Numbered from the stretch's first letter, positions 1 through 17,322 are shown. The stretch: DNA of 64,000 bases from Pseudomonas putida (GCA_041071465.1 CP163498.1:2700001-2764000), one strand, 5' to 3'. Notes: generated by a model from the sequence alone, not told the origin. Made by a program: numbers and translations.

Positions 1-400
<400 letters not shown>

Positions 401-537
401 TATAACACCCAAGCAATTTGTGCGTCAGCCAAATTGCGGTGGTGAAGATGATACGAACCGAAAGTTCGCAACGAACCACACAATCACATATCCGAATTCG
501 CTGGGCTGTCCATCTGGACATTCTGGCTACAGAATTT
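401..537 (+). other. 23S-5S internal transcribed spacer
   Basis: About 136 nt between the 23S and 5S genes. It holds no coding signal; it is the processed spacer of the rRNA precursor. Confidence 0.8.
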
Positions 538-652
538 CTTGACGACCATAGAGCATTGGAACCACCTGATCCCATCCCGAACTCAGCAGTGAAACGATGC
601 ATCGCCGATGGTAGTGTGGGGTTTCCCCATGTGAGAGTAGGTCATCGTCAAG
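538..652 (+). rRNA. rrf: 5S ribosomal RNA
   Basis: The ends pair (CTTGACGA at 538-545 with TCGTCAAG at 645-652) to form helix I, and the interior has the conserved CCGAACTCAG and GTGTGGGGTTTCCCCATG segments of gammaproteobacterial 5S. The length of about 115-116 nt is normal. It sits downstream of 23S and ahead of a strong terminator. The ends may be off by 1-2 nt. Confidence 0.95.
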
Positions 653-663
653 ATTCATTTCGC

Positions 664-697
664 AAAACCCCTATCTGCGCATGCAGGTAGGGGTTTT
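664..697 (+). terminator. rrn operon intrinsic terminator
   Basis: A hairpin made of AAAACCCCTA...CTGC and GCAG...TAGGGGTTTT, followed by a T-rich stretch (GTCTTTG), ends the rRNA operon just after 5S. Confidence 0.85.
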
Positions 698-722
698 GTC
701 TTTGTGGCGAAAAAATTCTGGC

Positions 723-816
723 GCCTGTAGGAACGGGCAAGCCTGCGACGCAGGCGACGCGGTGTTCGCGCCTGCATCTGCAAACGCTCCGGCGGCAGGC
801 CCTTTTCCTATGCAAG
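723..816. repeat. REP-like palindromic repeat
   Basis: The segment starts with CCTGTAGGAACGGGCAAGCC, close to the P. putida REP consensus (TGTAGGAGCGGG...). It has nested inverted repeats GCCTGC/GCAGGC (741-755) and GCAGGCG/CGCCTGC (750-775). It lies in the non-coding gap between the rrn terminator and birA. Assignment to the REP family is from memory of the consensus. Confidence 0.5.
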
Positions 817-865
817 CCAACAGCCCATGGCTATCATGCCTGCCTTATTCCAAGTCGAGACTGGC

Positions 866-1825
866 ATGCTGAAGTTGTTGAATCTTCTCAAGGATGGCCG
901 GTTCCATTCCGGAGAAGCTCTGGGGGAAGCCCTCGGGGTGAGTCGCAGCGCCGTTTGGAAACAGCTGCAGCACCTGGAAGGCGAGCTGAACCTCACCATT
1001 CACAAGGTTCGTGGGCGCGGCTATCAGCTGGCGACACCACTAGCTTTGCTCGAGGCTCAGGCAATAGCCGGCTTTGCCGAAAGCGAGCAGTGGCCGGTTT
1101 TCATCCATGAAAGCGTCGACTCGACCAATGCCGAAGGCTTGAGGCTTGCCAATCAGGGGCAGGCAGCGCCATTTGTGGTGCTGGCTGAGCGGCAGAGTGC
1201 CGGCCGCGGTCGACGTGGCCGCCAATGGGTCAGCCCATTTGCCGAGAACCTCTATTACAGCCTTGTCTTGCGTGTGGATGGCGGCATGCGCCAGCTCGAA
1301 GGCTTGAGCCTGGTGGTGGGGGTTGCGGTAATGCGCACTCTGCAGGCGTTCGGCGTAAAAGATGTAGGGCTCAAATGGCCCAATGACGTGTTGGTTCGCG
1401 GGCAGAAGATCACCGGTATTCTCCTGGAGCTGGTGGGTGATCCGGCCGACGTCTGTCATGTGGTACTGGGTATCGGTATCAATGTGAACATGCAGGCCAA
1501 CGACCAGGTCGACCAGGAGTGGACCTCGATGCGACGTGAGGTGGGTGCGGCAATAGATCGCAACCACTTGGTAGCGTCGCTCAATCAGCAATTGCAGCAT
1601 GAATTGGCACGTCATCGTCGCTATGGGTTTGCCGCATTCCAAGAGGAGTGGGAGCAGGCGCACCTTTGGCAAGGGCGCAATGTTTCACTGGTTGCCGGCA
1701 GTACGCGTATTGATGGCGTGGTTCTTGGCGTCGACGGGCAGGGCGGCTTGCGCCTTGAGGTGGACGGAGTTGAAAAGAGCTTCAGTGGTGGTGAGCTCAG
1801 TTTGAGGTTGCGTGATGATTCTTGA
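866..1825 (+). CDS. birA: Bifunctional biotin ligase / biotin operon repressor BirA
   Basis: This 319-aa protein activates biotin to biotinyl-AMP and transfers it to the biotin carrier protein of acetyl-CoA carboxylase; in the enterobacterial family member it also represses biotin genes. The N-terminal 60 residues form a winged helix ([20 protein letters not shown]). The catalytic domain shows the GRGRRGR biotinyl-AMP loop at residues 113-119 and KWPNDV with the family lysine. The start at 866 (MLKLL) gives the normal family length; an upstream in-frame ATG at 827 would add 13 residues that do not match the family. It overlaps coaX by 11 nt, as in other pseudomonads. Confidence 0.95.
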
Positions 1826-2564
1826 GCTCGACTGCGGTAACAGCTTCATCAAGTGGCGGGTAATTCATGCTGCTGACGCAGTGATTGAAGGTGGCGGGAT
1901 CGTCGATTCCGATCAAGCGCTGCTGGCTGCAGTGGCGGCGCTGGCTTCAGTGCGTCTAACGGGCTGTCGTATTGTCAGTGTGCGCAGCGAGGAAGAAACC
2001 GATGCGCTTTGTGCGTTGATTGCCCAGGCTTTTGCCGTGCAGGCGCGCGTTGCGCATCCGGCACAGAGCATGGCCGGTGTGCGCAACGGTTATGACGACT
2101 ATCAGCGCCTGGGTATGGACCGTTGGCTGGCTGCGCTGGGTGCATTTCACCTGGCCGGGGGCGCGTGCCTGGTAATCGACCTGGGGACTGCCGCCAAAGC
2201 GGACTTTGTTGCTGCGGACGGCGAGCACCTGGGCGGCTACATCTGCCCGGGGATGCCCTTGATGCGCAGCCAGTTGCGTACTCACACCCGGCGTATCCGC
2301 TATGACGATGCTTCCGCTGAGCGTGCACTGACTAGCTTGTCACCGGGTCGCTCCACCGTCGAGGCGGTAGAGCGCGGTTGCGTGTTAATGCTTCAGGGCT
2401 TTGCCCGCACCCAGCTCGAGCAGGCACGCGCGCTTTGGGGGGAGGCATTCACAGTGTTCCTTACTGGCGGCGATGCACCGCTGGTGAGGGAGGCCGTACC
2501 GCAGGCGCGTGTCGTACCGGACCTGGTTTTCGTTGGCCTGGCCATGGCCTGCCCATTGGATTGA
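1815..2564 (+). CDS. coaX: Type III pantothenate kinase
   Basis: A 249-aa kinase for the first step of coenzyme A synthesis (pantothenate to 4'-phosphopantothenate). It has the type III ASKHA-fold signatures: DCGNSFIKW at the N-terminus (phosphate loop), [13 protein letters not shown] and GGYICPG. It starts inside the end of birA; a GTG three bases earlier (1812) is an alternative start. Type III is the usual pantothenate kinase of pseudomonads, so no coaA is expected here. Confidence 0.93.
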
Positions 2565-2571
2565 GGTGCCT

Positions 2572-2997
2572 ATGCGTTGGTTGTTTCTGCTGTTACTGGT
2601 GCTTAACGTCTTCTATTACGTGTGGCATCAGCAGGAAGCACCGCTGAAGGTCAAGGAAGTCGCCCCACTGTCTCTGTACAAGGGGAATCAGCAAGAAATC
2701 CGTCTGTTACGTGAAACGGGTGTGTCGGCGCCAGCCAAGCGCCGTGATGAATGCCTGGTAGTGGGGGGAGTGGAGCAGCAGGAGCAGTTGGAAGCACTGC
2801 GCCAGCGCCTGCTGAGCCTGGATATTGCCACCCTGCCAGTGATGGGGCAGTTGCCTGGAGCGGATGGGCGCTGGCTCAAGGTGGCCCCGGAAAGCGAGCG
2901 TTTGCTGGACCAAACGGTACTCTCGGCTCTTTCCAATGATTTCAAAGACTTAAAACATAAAATTATTTTCTGCCAGGGTATTGCAACTGGCGAATAG
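2572..2997 (+). CDS. Small membrane-anchored protein, SPOR-related
   Basis: This 141-aa protein begins with one N-terminal membrane segment (residues 3-17, RWLFLLLLVLNVFYY) followed by a soluble, probably periplasmic part. A CLVVGGVEQQEQLEALRQRL segment resembles one half-repeat of SPOR peptidoglycan-binding domains, and pseudomonad orthologues in this slot after coaX are often labelled SPOR-domain proteins. The gene begins 7 nt after coaX and is probably cotranscribed. The specific function is unknown and the SPOR link is an inference from a partial match. Confidence 0.7.
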   Translation: MRWLFLLLLVLNVFYYVWHQQEAPLKVKEVAPLSLYKGNQQEIRLLRETGVSAPAKRRDECLVVGGVEQQEQLEALRQRLLSLDIATLPVMGQLPGADGRWLKVAPESERLLDQTVLSALSNDFKDLKHKIIFCQGIATGE

Positions 2998-3008
2998 CTT
3001 GATAGAAT
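2981..3008 (+). promoter_or_regulatory. Possible sigma-70 promoter upstream of tRNA cluster
   Basis: TTGCAA (2981-2986), a 16-nt spacer, then TAGAAT (3003-3008) followed by a GC-rich discriminator (GGCGCCCGC). The -10 is the same hexamer used at the stronger promoter 128 nt downstream. It overlaps the end of the preceding gene. A small hairpin (ACCAC-TCAG-GTGGT) follows. It may be an auxiliary promoter. Confidence 0.4.
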
Positions 3009-3107
3009 GGCGCCCGCTTCACAGGGAACACCACTCAGGTGGTAGAGCTGGAAGCGGTGTCAAAGCAGCTAAGTTTCAGATTTGATTGAAAAAATTTGAA
3101 AAAACGC

Positions 3108-3136
3108 TTGACACTAGGACGGCAGACAAATAGAAT
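3108..3136 (+). promoter_or_regulatory. Strong sigma-70 promoter of tRNA-Tyr/Gly/Thr-tuf operon
   Basis: A perfect -35 (TTGACA, 3108-3113), an ideal 17-nt spacer and -10 TAGAAT (3131-3136), followed by a GC-rich discriminator (GCCGGCC). Such discriminators are typical of stringently controlled stable-RNA promoters. It lies 13 nt before tRNA-Tyr. Confidence 0.85.
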
Positions 3137-3149
3137 GCCGGCCACATCT

Positions 3150-3233
3150 GGAGGGATTCCCGAGCGGTCAAAGGGGACGGACTGTAAATCCGTTGCGAGA
3201 GCTTCGAAGGTTCGAATCCTTCTCCCTCCACCA
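3150..3233 (+). tRNA. tRNA-Tyr: tRNA-Tyr (GTA)
   Basis: GGAGGGA pairs with TCCCTCC, and the discriminator A plus an encoded CCA closes the gene. Anticodon GTA is at 3184-3186. The long variable arm (class II tRNA) fits tRNA-Tyr. It is first in a Tyr-Gly-Thr cluster. Confidence 0.97.
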
Positions 3234-3257
3234 GTTTTAGCGAGAGCCGCAAGCTCC

Positions 3258-3331
<74 letters not shown>

Positions 3332-3360
3332 AGTTTGCTGGGTTTTGCACAAAGTGTTTC

Positions 3361-3436
3361 GCTCTTGTAGCTCAGTTGGTAGAGCACACCCTTGGTAAGG
3401 GTGAGGTCAGCGGTTCAAGTCCGCTCAAGAGCTCCA
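3361..3436 (+). tRNA. tRNA-Thr: tRNA-Thr (GGT)
   Basis: Acceptor GCTCTTG pairs with CAAGAGC, then T and encoded CCA. Anticodon stem CACCC/GGGTG with anticodon GGT at 3394-3396. Length 76 nt. It is the last tRNA before tuf, the same arrangement as the E. coli thrT-tufB operon. Confidence 0.97.
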
Positions 3437-3443
3437 TATAAAC

Positions 3444-3475
3444 AAGGCAGATATGAAAATATCTGCCTTTGTTTT
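3444..3475 (+). terminator. Hairpin with GAAA loop between tRNA-Thr and tuf
   Basis: AAGGCAGATAT (3444-3454) and ATATCTGCCTT (3459-3469) form a perfect 11-bp stem closed by a GAAA tetraloop, followed by TGTTTT. It looks like an intrinsic terminator or processing hairpin. Because tuf has no obvious promoter of its own, it is probably a partial terminator or a tRNA 3'-processing element. Confidence 0.6.
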
Positions 3476-3514
3476 ATCAGCGCAAGACTATTTCTTCTGC
3501 GGAGGATTGTATCG

Positions 3515-4708
3515 ATGGCTAAGGAAAAGTTTGATCGTTCCCCTCCCCACGTTAACGTCGGCACTATCGGCCACGTTGACCACGGTAAGACCACTCTGAC
3601 CGCAGCTCTGACTCGCGTTTGCTCCGAAGTTTTCGGTTCGGCAATCGTTGAGTTCGACAAGATCGACTCGGCTCCGGAAGAAAAAGCGCGCGGTATCACC
3701 ATCAACACCGCTCACGTTGAGTACAACTCGACCATTCGTCACTACGCTCACGTTGACTGCCCAGGTCACGCTGACTACGTGAAGAACATGATCACCGGTG
3801 CTGCCCAGATGGACGGCGCGATCCTGGTTTGCTCGGCCGCCGATGGTCCGATGCCGCAAACCCGTGAGCACATCCTGCTGTCCCGTCAGGTTGGCGTTCC
3901 GTACATCGTGGTCTTCCTGAACAAGGCTGACCTGGTAGACGACGCTGAGCTGCTGGAACTGGTCGAGATGGAAGTTCGCGACCTGCTGTCCACCTACGAC
4001 TTCCCAGGCGACGACACTCCGATCATCATCGGTTCCGCTCGTATGGCCCTGGAAGGCAAAGACGACAACGAAATGGGCACTACCGCTGTTAAGAAGCTGG
4101 TAGAGACTCTGGACAGCTACATTCCTGAGCCAGTTCGTGCCATCGACCAGCCGTTCCTGATGCCGATCGAAGACGTATTCTCGATCTCGGGTCGTGGTAC
4201 CGTTGTTACCGGTCGTATCGAGCGTGGTATCGTCCGCGTTCAGGATCCGCTGGAAATCGTTGGTCTGCGTGACACCACCACCACCACCTGCACCGGCGTT
4301 GAGATGTTCCGCAAGCTGCTGGACGAAGGTCGTGCTGGCGAGAACTGCGGCGTTCTGCTGCGTGGTACCAAGCGTGACGACGTTGAGCGTGGCCAGGTTC
4401 TGGTCAAGCCAGGTTCGGTCAAGCCGCACACCAAGTTCACCGCAGAAGTCTACGTTCTGTCGAAAGAAGAAGGCGGTCGTCACACTCCGTTCTTCAAAGG
4501 CTACCGTCCACAGTTCTACTTCCGTACCACTGACGTGACCGGTAACTGCGAACTGCCGGAAGGCGTTGAAATGGTAATGCCAGGTGACAACATTCAGATG
4601 ACTGTTACCCTGATCAAGACCATCGCAATGGAAGACGGTCTGCGCTTCGCAATCCGTGAAGGCGGTCGTACCGTCGGCGCCGGTGTCGTAGCAAAAATTA
4701 TTGAATAA
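3515..4708 (+). CDS. tuf: Elongation factor Tu (copy 1, tRNA-linked)
   Basis: EF-Tu (397 aa) delivers aminoacyl-tRNA to the ribosome with [11 protein letters not shown] (residues 19-26), DCPGHADY and NKAD are the GTPase motifs, followed by beta-barrel domains 2 and 3. The ATG at 3515 follows a GGAGG at 3501-3505. The protein differs from the second copy (20102) only at residue 10 (Pro here, Leu there) as far as I can see. The DNA is almost identical through the centre but differs at both ends, a gene-conversion pattern. Expressed with tRNA-Tyr/Gly/Thr. Confidence 0.98.
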   Translation: MAKEKFDRSPPHVNVGTIGHVDHGKTTLTAALTRVCSEVFGSAIVEFDKIDSAPEEKARGITINTAHVEYNSTIRHYAHVDCPGHADYVKNMITGAAQMDGAILVCSAADGPMPQTREHILLSRQVGVPYIVVFLNKADLVDDAELLELVEMEVRDLLSTYDFPGDDTPIIIGSARMALEGKDDNEMGTTAVKKLVETLDSYIPEPVRAIDQPFLMPIEDVFSISGRGTVVTGRIERGIVRVQDPLEIVGLRDTTTTTCTGVEMFRKLLDEGRAGENCGVLLRGTKRDDVERGQVLVKPGSVKPHTKFTAEVYVLSKEEGGRHTPFFKGYRPQFYFRTTDVTGNCELPEGVEMVMPGDNIQMTVTLIKTIAMEDGLRFAIREGGRTVGAGVVAKIIE

Positions 4709-4712
4709 GTAG

Positions 4713-4740
4713 TTGATTTACTTGATCAGGCCGGTATAAT
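4713..4740 (+). promoter_or_regulatory. Sigma-70 promoter for tRNA-Trp-secE-nusG
   Basis: TTGATT (4713-4718), a 16-nt spacer and a perfect TATAAT (4735-4740). The -10 lies in the loop of a 10-bp hairpin (ATCAGGCCGG 4725-4734 / CCGGCCTGAT 4743-4752) directly after tuf. The hairpin lacks a following T-tract, so it is not a classic terminator. It starts transcription just before tRNA-Trp. Confidence 0.7.
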
Positions 4741-4762
4741 TGCCGGCCTGATACAGCGTTAC

Positions 4763-4838
4763 AGGTCAGTAGCTCAATTGGCAGAGCGACGGTCTCCAAA
4801 ACCGTAGGTTGGGGGTTCGATTCCCTCCTGACCTGCCA
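4763..4838 (+). tRNA. tRNA-Trp: tRNA-Trp (CCA)
   Basis: Acceptor AGGTCAG pairs with CTGACCT, followed by G and encoded CCA. Anticodon stem ACGGT/ACCGT with anticodon CCA at 4796-4798. Length 76 nt. It lies between tuf and secE, a conserved proteobacterial arrangement. Confidence 0.97.
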
Positions 4839-4882
4839 TTTCACTTCGGTGTGATGGCTTTCTTCTTACAGGATCCTCCTCG

Positions 4883-5251
4883 ATGACTCCCAAAACTGAA
4901 GCCCAAGAATCGCGTTTTGATCTGTTCAAGTGGCTGGCTGTAGTGGCTTTGGTGGTTGTTGGTGTTGTGGGTAATCAATACTACTCCGCCTCTCCAATCC
5001 TGTATCGCGTTCTCGCACTTCTCGTCCTGGCTGCTGTCGCGGGCTTTGTAGCTCTGCAGACTGCGAAGGGCAAGTCGTTCTTTTCGCTTGCGAAGGAAGC
5101 TCGTACCGAGATTCGTAAAGTCGTGTGGCCGACCCGCCAGGAAACCACCCAGACCACGCTGATTGTCGTGGCTGTTGTGCTGGTTATGGCACTGCTGCTG
5201 TGGGGTCTTGATTCCCTGCTCGGCTGGGCGGTCTCCTTGATCGTTGGCTAA
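4883..5251 (+). CDS. secE: Preprotein translocase subunit SecE
   Basis: SecE (122 aa) stabilises SecY in the inner-membrane SecYEG channel. Three hydrophobic segments are visible (about residues 16-33, 39-58 and 92-115), as in E. coli SecE, and the conserved cytoplasmic hinge EIRKVVWPTRQET precedes the last one. It is 9 nt upstream of nusG, the classical secE-nusG pair. Confidence 0.96.
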   Translation: MTPKTEAQESRFDLFKWLAVVALVVVGVVGNQYYSASPILYRVLALLVLAAVAGFVALQTAKGKSFFSLAKEARTEIRKVVWPTRQETTQTTLIVVAVVLVMALLLWGLDSLLGWAVSLIVG

Positions 5252-5260
5252 AGGTGTCCC

Positions 5261-5794
5261 GTGGCTAAGCGTTGGTATGTTGTGCATGCTTACTCGGGTT
5301 ACGAGAAGCATGTAATGCGCTCCCTGATTGAGCGCGTCAAGCTGGCTGGCATGGAAGACGGTTTCGGCGAGATCCTGGTCCCGACCGAAGAAGTCGTCGA
5401 AATGCGCAACGGCCAGAAGCGCAAGAGTGAGCGTAAATTCTTCCCTGGCTATGTATTGGTCCAGATGGAGATGAACGAAGGGACTTGGCACTTGGTCAAG
5501 GATACCCCTCGTGTGATGGGCTTTATCGGTGGTACTGCAGATAAGCCTGCGCCGATCACTGATAAAGAAGCTGAGGCTATCCTGCGTCGTGTTGCCGACG
5601 GCAGCGACAAGCCGAAGCCGAAGACGCTGTTCGAGCCAGGTGAAGTGGTTCGAGTCATTGACGGTCCGTTCGCTGACTTCAATGGTAGTGTCGAAGAGGT
5701 TAACTACGAAAAGAGCCGCCTGCAGGTTGCAGTGCTCATTTTCGGTCGCTCTACTCCGGTGGAGCTCGAGTTCAGCCAGGTCGAAAAGGTCTAG
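5261..5794 (+). CDS. nusG: Transcription termination/antitermination factor NusG
   Basis: NusG (177 aa) binds the RNA polymerase clamp and links it to Rho or to ribosomal S10. The N-terminal NGN domain begins [15 protein letters not shown], and the C-terminal KOW domain starts near residue 125 ([19 protein letters not shown]). GTG start at 5261. A terminator follows the gene. Confidence 0.97.
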   Translation: MAKRWYVVHAYSGYEKHVMRSLIERVKLAGMEDGFGEILVPTEEVVEMRNGQKRKSERKFFPGYVLVQMEMNEGTWHLVKDTPRVMGFIGGTADKPAPITDKEAEAILRRVADGSDKPKPKTLFEPGEVVRVIDGPFADFNGSVEEVNYEKSRLQVAVLIFGRSTPVELEFSQVEKV

Positions 5795-5810
5795 GCGGAC
5801 GAAGCATCCC

Positions 5811-5843
5811 AAACCCCGCAGCCCTGTGTGTTGCGGGGTTTTG
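5811..5843 (+). terminator. Intrinsic terminator after nusG
   Basis: AAACCCCGCA (5811-5820) pairs with TGCGGGGTTT (5832-5841) around an 11-nt loop. It separates secE-nusG from rplKAJL-rpoBC. Confidence 0.8.
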
Positions 5844-5859
5844 TCGTCACTGGGATAAA
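5831..5859 (+). promoter_or_regulatory. Possible promoter of rplKAJL-rpoBC
   Basis: TTGCGG (5831-5836), 17 nt, then GATAAA (5854-5859). The -35 overlaps the terminator stem. It is a weak consensus match, but a promoter is expected between the nusG terminator and rplK. Confidence 0.3.
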
Positions 5860-5913
5860 ACGCAAGTCATCCGGGGAGCCATCAGGCGTTTGTACCCGAT
5901 TTTGGAGTAGCTC

Positions 5914-6345
5914 ATGGCTAAGAAGATTCAGGCTTACATCAAGCTGCAAGTTAAGGCCGGCCAGGCCAACCCAAGCCCACCCGTTGGTCCAGCACTGGGT
6001 CAACATGGTGTGAACATCATGGAATTCTGCAAGGCCTTCAACGCCCGTACTCAGGGTCAAGAAGCCGGCCTGCCGACTCCAGTGATCATCACTGTCTACA
6101 GCGACCGTAGCTTCACCTTCGAGACCAAGAGCACCCCTGCCTCGGTTCTGCTGAAGAAAGCTGCTGGCCTGACCAGTGGTTCGGCTCGTCCGAACACCGT
6201 TAAAGTCGGTACCGTTACCCGTGCTCAGCTGGAAGACATCGCCAAAGCTAAACAGGCTGATCTGACTGCCGCTGACCTGGATGCTGCTGTACGCACCATC
6301 GCTGGCTCTGCCCGCAGCATGGGCCTGAACGTGGAGGGTGTGTAA
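5914..6345 (+). CDS. rplK: 50S ribosomal protein L11
   Basis: L11 (143 aa) binds the GTPase-associated centre of 23S rRNA with L10-L12 and is needed for RelA activation. The N-terminal proline-rich [13 protein letters not shown] is the thiostrepton-site region, and the C-terminal part is the rRNA-binding domain. The stop codon overlaps the rplA start by 1 nt (TAATG), so the two are translationally coupled. Confidence 0.97.
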
Positions 6346-7040
6346 TGGCTAAGCTGACCAAGCGCCAAAAGGCAATCGCCGAAAAAATCGAAGCAGGCAA
6401 GTCCTACAACTTCGAAGAAGCGGCAACTCTGCTGGCTTCGCTGCCTGCTGCCAAGTTCGTCGAGTCCTACGACATCGCCGTTAACCTCGGTGTTGACCCG
6501 CGTAAATCCGACCAGGTCGTACGTAGCGCTACTGTGCTGCCACACGGCACTGGTAAGACCGTTCGCGTTGCTGTCTTCACCCAGGGTCCAGCTGCTGAAG
6601 CCGCTCTGGCTGCCGGCGCTGACCGTGTAGGTATGGACGATCTGGCTGCCGAAATGAAAGCCGGCGACCTGAACTATGACGTCGTCATCGCATCGCCTGA
6701 TGCCATGCGCGTTGTAGGTCAACTGGGTCAGGTTCTGGGTCCTCGCGGCCTGATGCCTAACCCGAAAGTTGGTACCGTTAGCCCAGACGTAGCCACTGCC
6801 GTGAAAAACGCCAAGGCTGGTCAGGTTCGCTACCGTACCGACAAAAACGGTATCATCCACACTTCCGTTGGCAAGGTCGGCTTTGAAGCTGGCAAGCTGA
6901 AGGAAAACGTTGAGGCCCTGATCGCTGATCTGAAGCGTATCAAGCCAGCTTCTTCGAAAGGTATCTACGTCAAGCGCGTTACCCTGAGCACCACCATGGG
7001 CCCAGGTCTGGTCATCGATCAGAGCTCGCTGAACGTGTAA
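6345..7040 (+). CDS. rplA: 50S ribosomal protein L1
   Basis: L1 (231 aa) forms the mobile stalk near the E site. In E. coli it represses the L11-L1 mRNA when in excess. The family motif [14 protein letters not shown] is present about two-thirds of the way through domain II, and the length is typical. Confidence 0.97.
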
Positions 7041-7237
7041 GAACATGGCGGCGCGACCAGTCGCGCCGCCAGCAAAAATTGGGGTCCCTGCCTGGCGGGG
7101 GCTATCCAAGACCGTAGGCGGCGCAAGCCTTAAAACACCAGCCCACGCAGATGGTGCTCCCGATTCGTTACCGAATCAGACACCAAAACGACATCCGGCT
7201 TCGGCCAGATGAAACGGTAAAAACCAGGAGTAAACCC
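7041..7237 (+). promoter_or_regulatory. L10 (rplJ) mRNA leader
   Basis: This 197-nt non-coding segment between rplA and rplJ begins with a perfect 10-bp hairpin (GGCGGCGCGA 7047-7056 / TCGCGCCGCC 7061-7070). Several smaller inverted repeats follow (GATTCG/CGAATC; CCGGC-TTCG-GCC). In gammaproteobacteria this position holds the leader bound by the L10-L12 complex for autogenous control. I see the structure, but identity with the L10 leader family is inferred from position. Confidence 0.6.
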
Positions 7238-7738
7238 GTGGCAATTAAACTCGAAGACAAGAAGGCCATCGTCGCTGAAGTCAACGAGGCTGCCAAAGTC
7301 GCTCTGTCCGCTGTCGTGGCCGATGCCCGTGGTGTGACTGTAAGCGCAATGACCGGACTCCGTAAAGAGGCCCGCGAAGCTGGCGTTTACGTACGTGTTG
7401 TACGTAACACCCTGCTCAAGCGCGCTGTTGAAGGCACCGAATTTTCGATCCTCAACGACGCGTTCAAAGGCCCGACCCTGATTGCTTTCTCCAACGAACA
7501 CCCGGGCGCTGCTGCTCGTCTGTTCAAAGAGTTCGCCAAGGGTCAGGACAAGTTCGAGATCAAGGCAGCTGCGTTTGACGGCAATTTCATTGCAGCGAAC
7601 CAGATCGACGTGTTGGCTACCCTGCCGACCCGCGACGAAGCTATTGCACGACTGATGAGCGTTATCCAAGGCGCCACCAGCAAGCTGGCTCGTACTCTGG
7701 CAGCCATTCGCGACCAGAAAGAAGCTACCGCTGCCTAA
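7238..7738 (+). CDS. rplJ: 50S ribosomal protein L10
   Basis: L10 (166 aa) anchors L12 dimers at the ribosomal stalk and, with L12, represses its own mRNA. The GTG at 7238, preceded by CCAGGAG, gives the family N-terminus [11 protein letters not shown]; an ATG 29 codons upstream (7151) would add residues encoded by the leader and is rejected. The C-terminal helix ([18 protein letters not shown]) is the L12-binding site. Confidence 0.97.
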   Translation: MAIKLEDKKAIVAEVNEAAKVALSAVVADARGVTVSAMTGLRKEAREAGVYVRVVRNTLLKRAVEGTEFSILNDAFKGPTLIAFSNEHPGAAARLFKEFAKGQDKFEIKAAAFDGNFIAANQIDVLATLPTRDEAIARLMSVIQGATSKLARTLAAIRDQKEATAA

Positions 7739-7815
7739 GGCACGCGAACTCTTTCAAAATCATACGTTTAATTTGATGGCTGCGTAGGCTGTCACCCCAA
7801 TACAGGATTTAAGTC

Positions 7816-8181
7816 ATGTCTCTGACTAACGAACAAATCATCGAAGCAATCGGCCAGAAAACCGTTCTGGAAGTTGTTGAGCTGATCAAAGCAATGGAAG
7901 AAACCTTCGGCGTTACCGCTGCTGTTGCCGCTGCTGGCCCAGCTGCTGCTGCTGCCGTTGTTGAAGAGCAGACCGAGTTCAACGTTGTTCTGGTTGAAGC
8001 CGGCGACAAGAAAGTGAACGTGATCAAAGCCGTTCGCGAACTGACCGGTCTGGGCCTGAAAGAAGCCAAAGAGAAAGTCGATGGCGCTCCTCAGGTAGTA
8101 GCTGAAGGCGTTTCGAAAGAAGCCGCTGAAGACGCTAAGAAGAAGCTGGAAGAAGCAGGCGCCAAAGTCGAGCTGAAGTAA
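7816..8181 (+). CDS. rplL: 50S ribosomal protein L7/L12
   Basis: L12 (121 aa) recruits GTPase factors to the stalk. The N-terminal dimerisation helix is followed by an alanine-rich hinge (about residues 37-52) and the globular C-terminal domain with [13 protein letters not shown]. 77 nt separate it from rplJ, and an attenuator-like hairpin follows before rpoB. Confidence 0.97.
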
Positions 8182-8225
8182 TCTCGACTGTGCGATGCCA
8201 GCCTGAGCGTTGAGCGAAGGCTGAT

Positions 8226-8254
8226 GGCTGGTGGCTTATGCCACCGGCCTTTTT
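8226..8254 (+). terminator. rplL-rpoB attenuator
   Basis: GGCTGGTGGC (8226-8235), loop TTAT, GCCACCGGCC (8240-8249) and a run of five T. This intrinsic-terminator shape lies inside the 219-nt rplL-rpoB gap. In E. coli a partial attenuator at the same place lowers rpoBC transcription relative to the ribosomal genes, and the same role is inferred here. Confidence 0.75.
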
Positions 8255-8400
8255 CCGTTATTGGTGGCCGGTCAGGCCGGTCCCGATAACGAGCTGCAAG
8301 ACACCCATGTGGGTGGCGCAAACCAAGGGGTTTGCACGATTTTCTGGCTGCTCCCGCCGGGAGAAGCCAAACAAGCAGGTGACCAAGCTGGGGAACGCTG

Positions 8401-12475
<4,075 letters not shown>

Positions 12476-12539
12476 CACGTGACGCGAAGGGGAGTGGGGC
12501 AGGTAATGCCCGCTCCCTGCTCCGCCAGGAGGAAAGGCC

Positions 12540-16739
<4,200 letters not shown>

Positions 16740-16750
16740 GTACAGGGCAG

Positions 16751-16823
16751 GGCCCCGACCAGCCTCGAACGGGCATCGGCGACATAAAATGTTGCCGATG
16801 ATCGGGCGGGGTTGGTCGGGGCC
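16751..16823 (+). terminator. Long hairpin after rpoC
   Basis: GGCCCCGACCAGCC (16751-16764) pairs with GGTTGGTCGGGGCC (16810-16823), one G-T pair in 14. A nested hairpin CATCGGC/GCCGATG lies inside. No long T-tract follows, so it may act as a 3'-end stabiliser or weak terminator between rpoC and the str operon. Confidence 0.6.
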
Positions 16824-16828
16824 TCGTC

Positions 16829-16857
16829 TTGACTGGGTGCAAGATCCTCTTTAGACT
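16829..16857 (+). promoter_or_regulatory. Sigma-70 promoter of the str operon
   Basis: TTGACT (16829-16834), 17-nt spacer, TAGACT (16852-16857). It lies after the rpoC hairpin and 93 nt before rpsL, with the same architecture as the promoters of the tRNA-tuf and S10 operons. Confidence 0.75.
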
Positions 16858-16866
16858 TTTGTACCC

Positions 16867-16905
16867 TTAAATTTGGTGAGGCTCCGTCTCGCCAATTTTT
16901 GGCTT
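16867..16905 (+). promoter_or_regulatory. Hairpin in the rpsL leader
   Basis: AAATTTGGTGAG and CTCGCCAATTTTT flank a short GC-containing loop (GCTCCGT) and form a hairpin followed by T residues. It lies in the untranslated leader between the str promoter and rpsL. It could be an attenuator or an r-protein target, but I have no direct evidence for either. Confidence 0.45.
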
Positions 16906-16950
16906 TCTTGCAAGACAATAGAGTCGCAAGACAATCAGTGGAGCTAGTAG

Positions 16951-17322
16951 ATGGCAACTATCAACCAGCTGGTACGTCAGCCGCGTAAGCGTTCGGTCGA
17001 GAAGTCCGACGTTCCTGCGCTGCAGAACTGCCCGCAACGTCGTGGCGTGTGCACCCGTGTGTACACCACCACGCCGAAAAAACCTAACTCGGCACTGCGT
17101 AAAGTATGCCGTGTGCGTCTGACCAACGGTTTCGAGGTTTCCTCGTACATCGGTGGTGAAGGCCACAACCTGCAAGAGCACAGCGTCGTCCTGATCCGTG
17201 GCGGCCGTGTAAAAGACTTGCCAGGTGTTCGTTACCACACCGTTCGCGGCTCTCTGGATACTTCGGGCGTTAAAGGCCGTAACCAGGGTCGTTCGAAGTA
17301 CGGTACCAAGCGTCCGAAGTAA
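16951..17322 (+). CDS. rpsL: 30S ribosomal protein S12
   Basis: S12 (123 aa) sits at the decoding centre. The wild-type lysines K43 (TTTPKKPNS) and K88 (GGRVKDLPG), whose substitution gives streptomycin resistance, are both present. It is the first gene of the str operon. Confidence 0.98.
   Translation: MATINQLVRQPRKRSVEKSDVPALQNCPQRRGVCTRVYTTTPKKPNSALRKVCRVRLTNGFEVSSYIGGEGHNLQEHSVVLIRGGRVKDLPGVRYHTVRGSLDTSGVKGRNQGRSKYGTKRPK

Noticed and set aside
418..690. Short open frames in the 23S-5S spacer and across 5S
   Set aside because: They lie in rRNA or its spacer.
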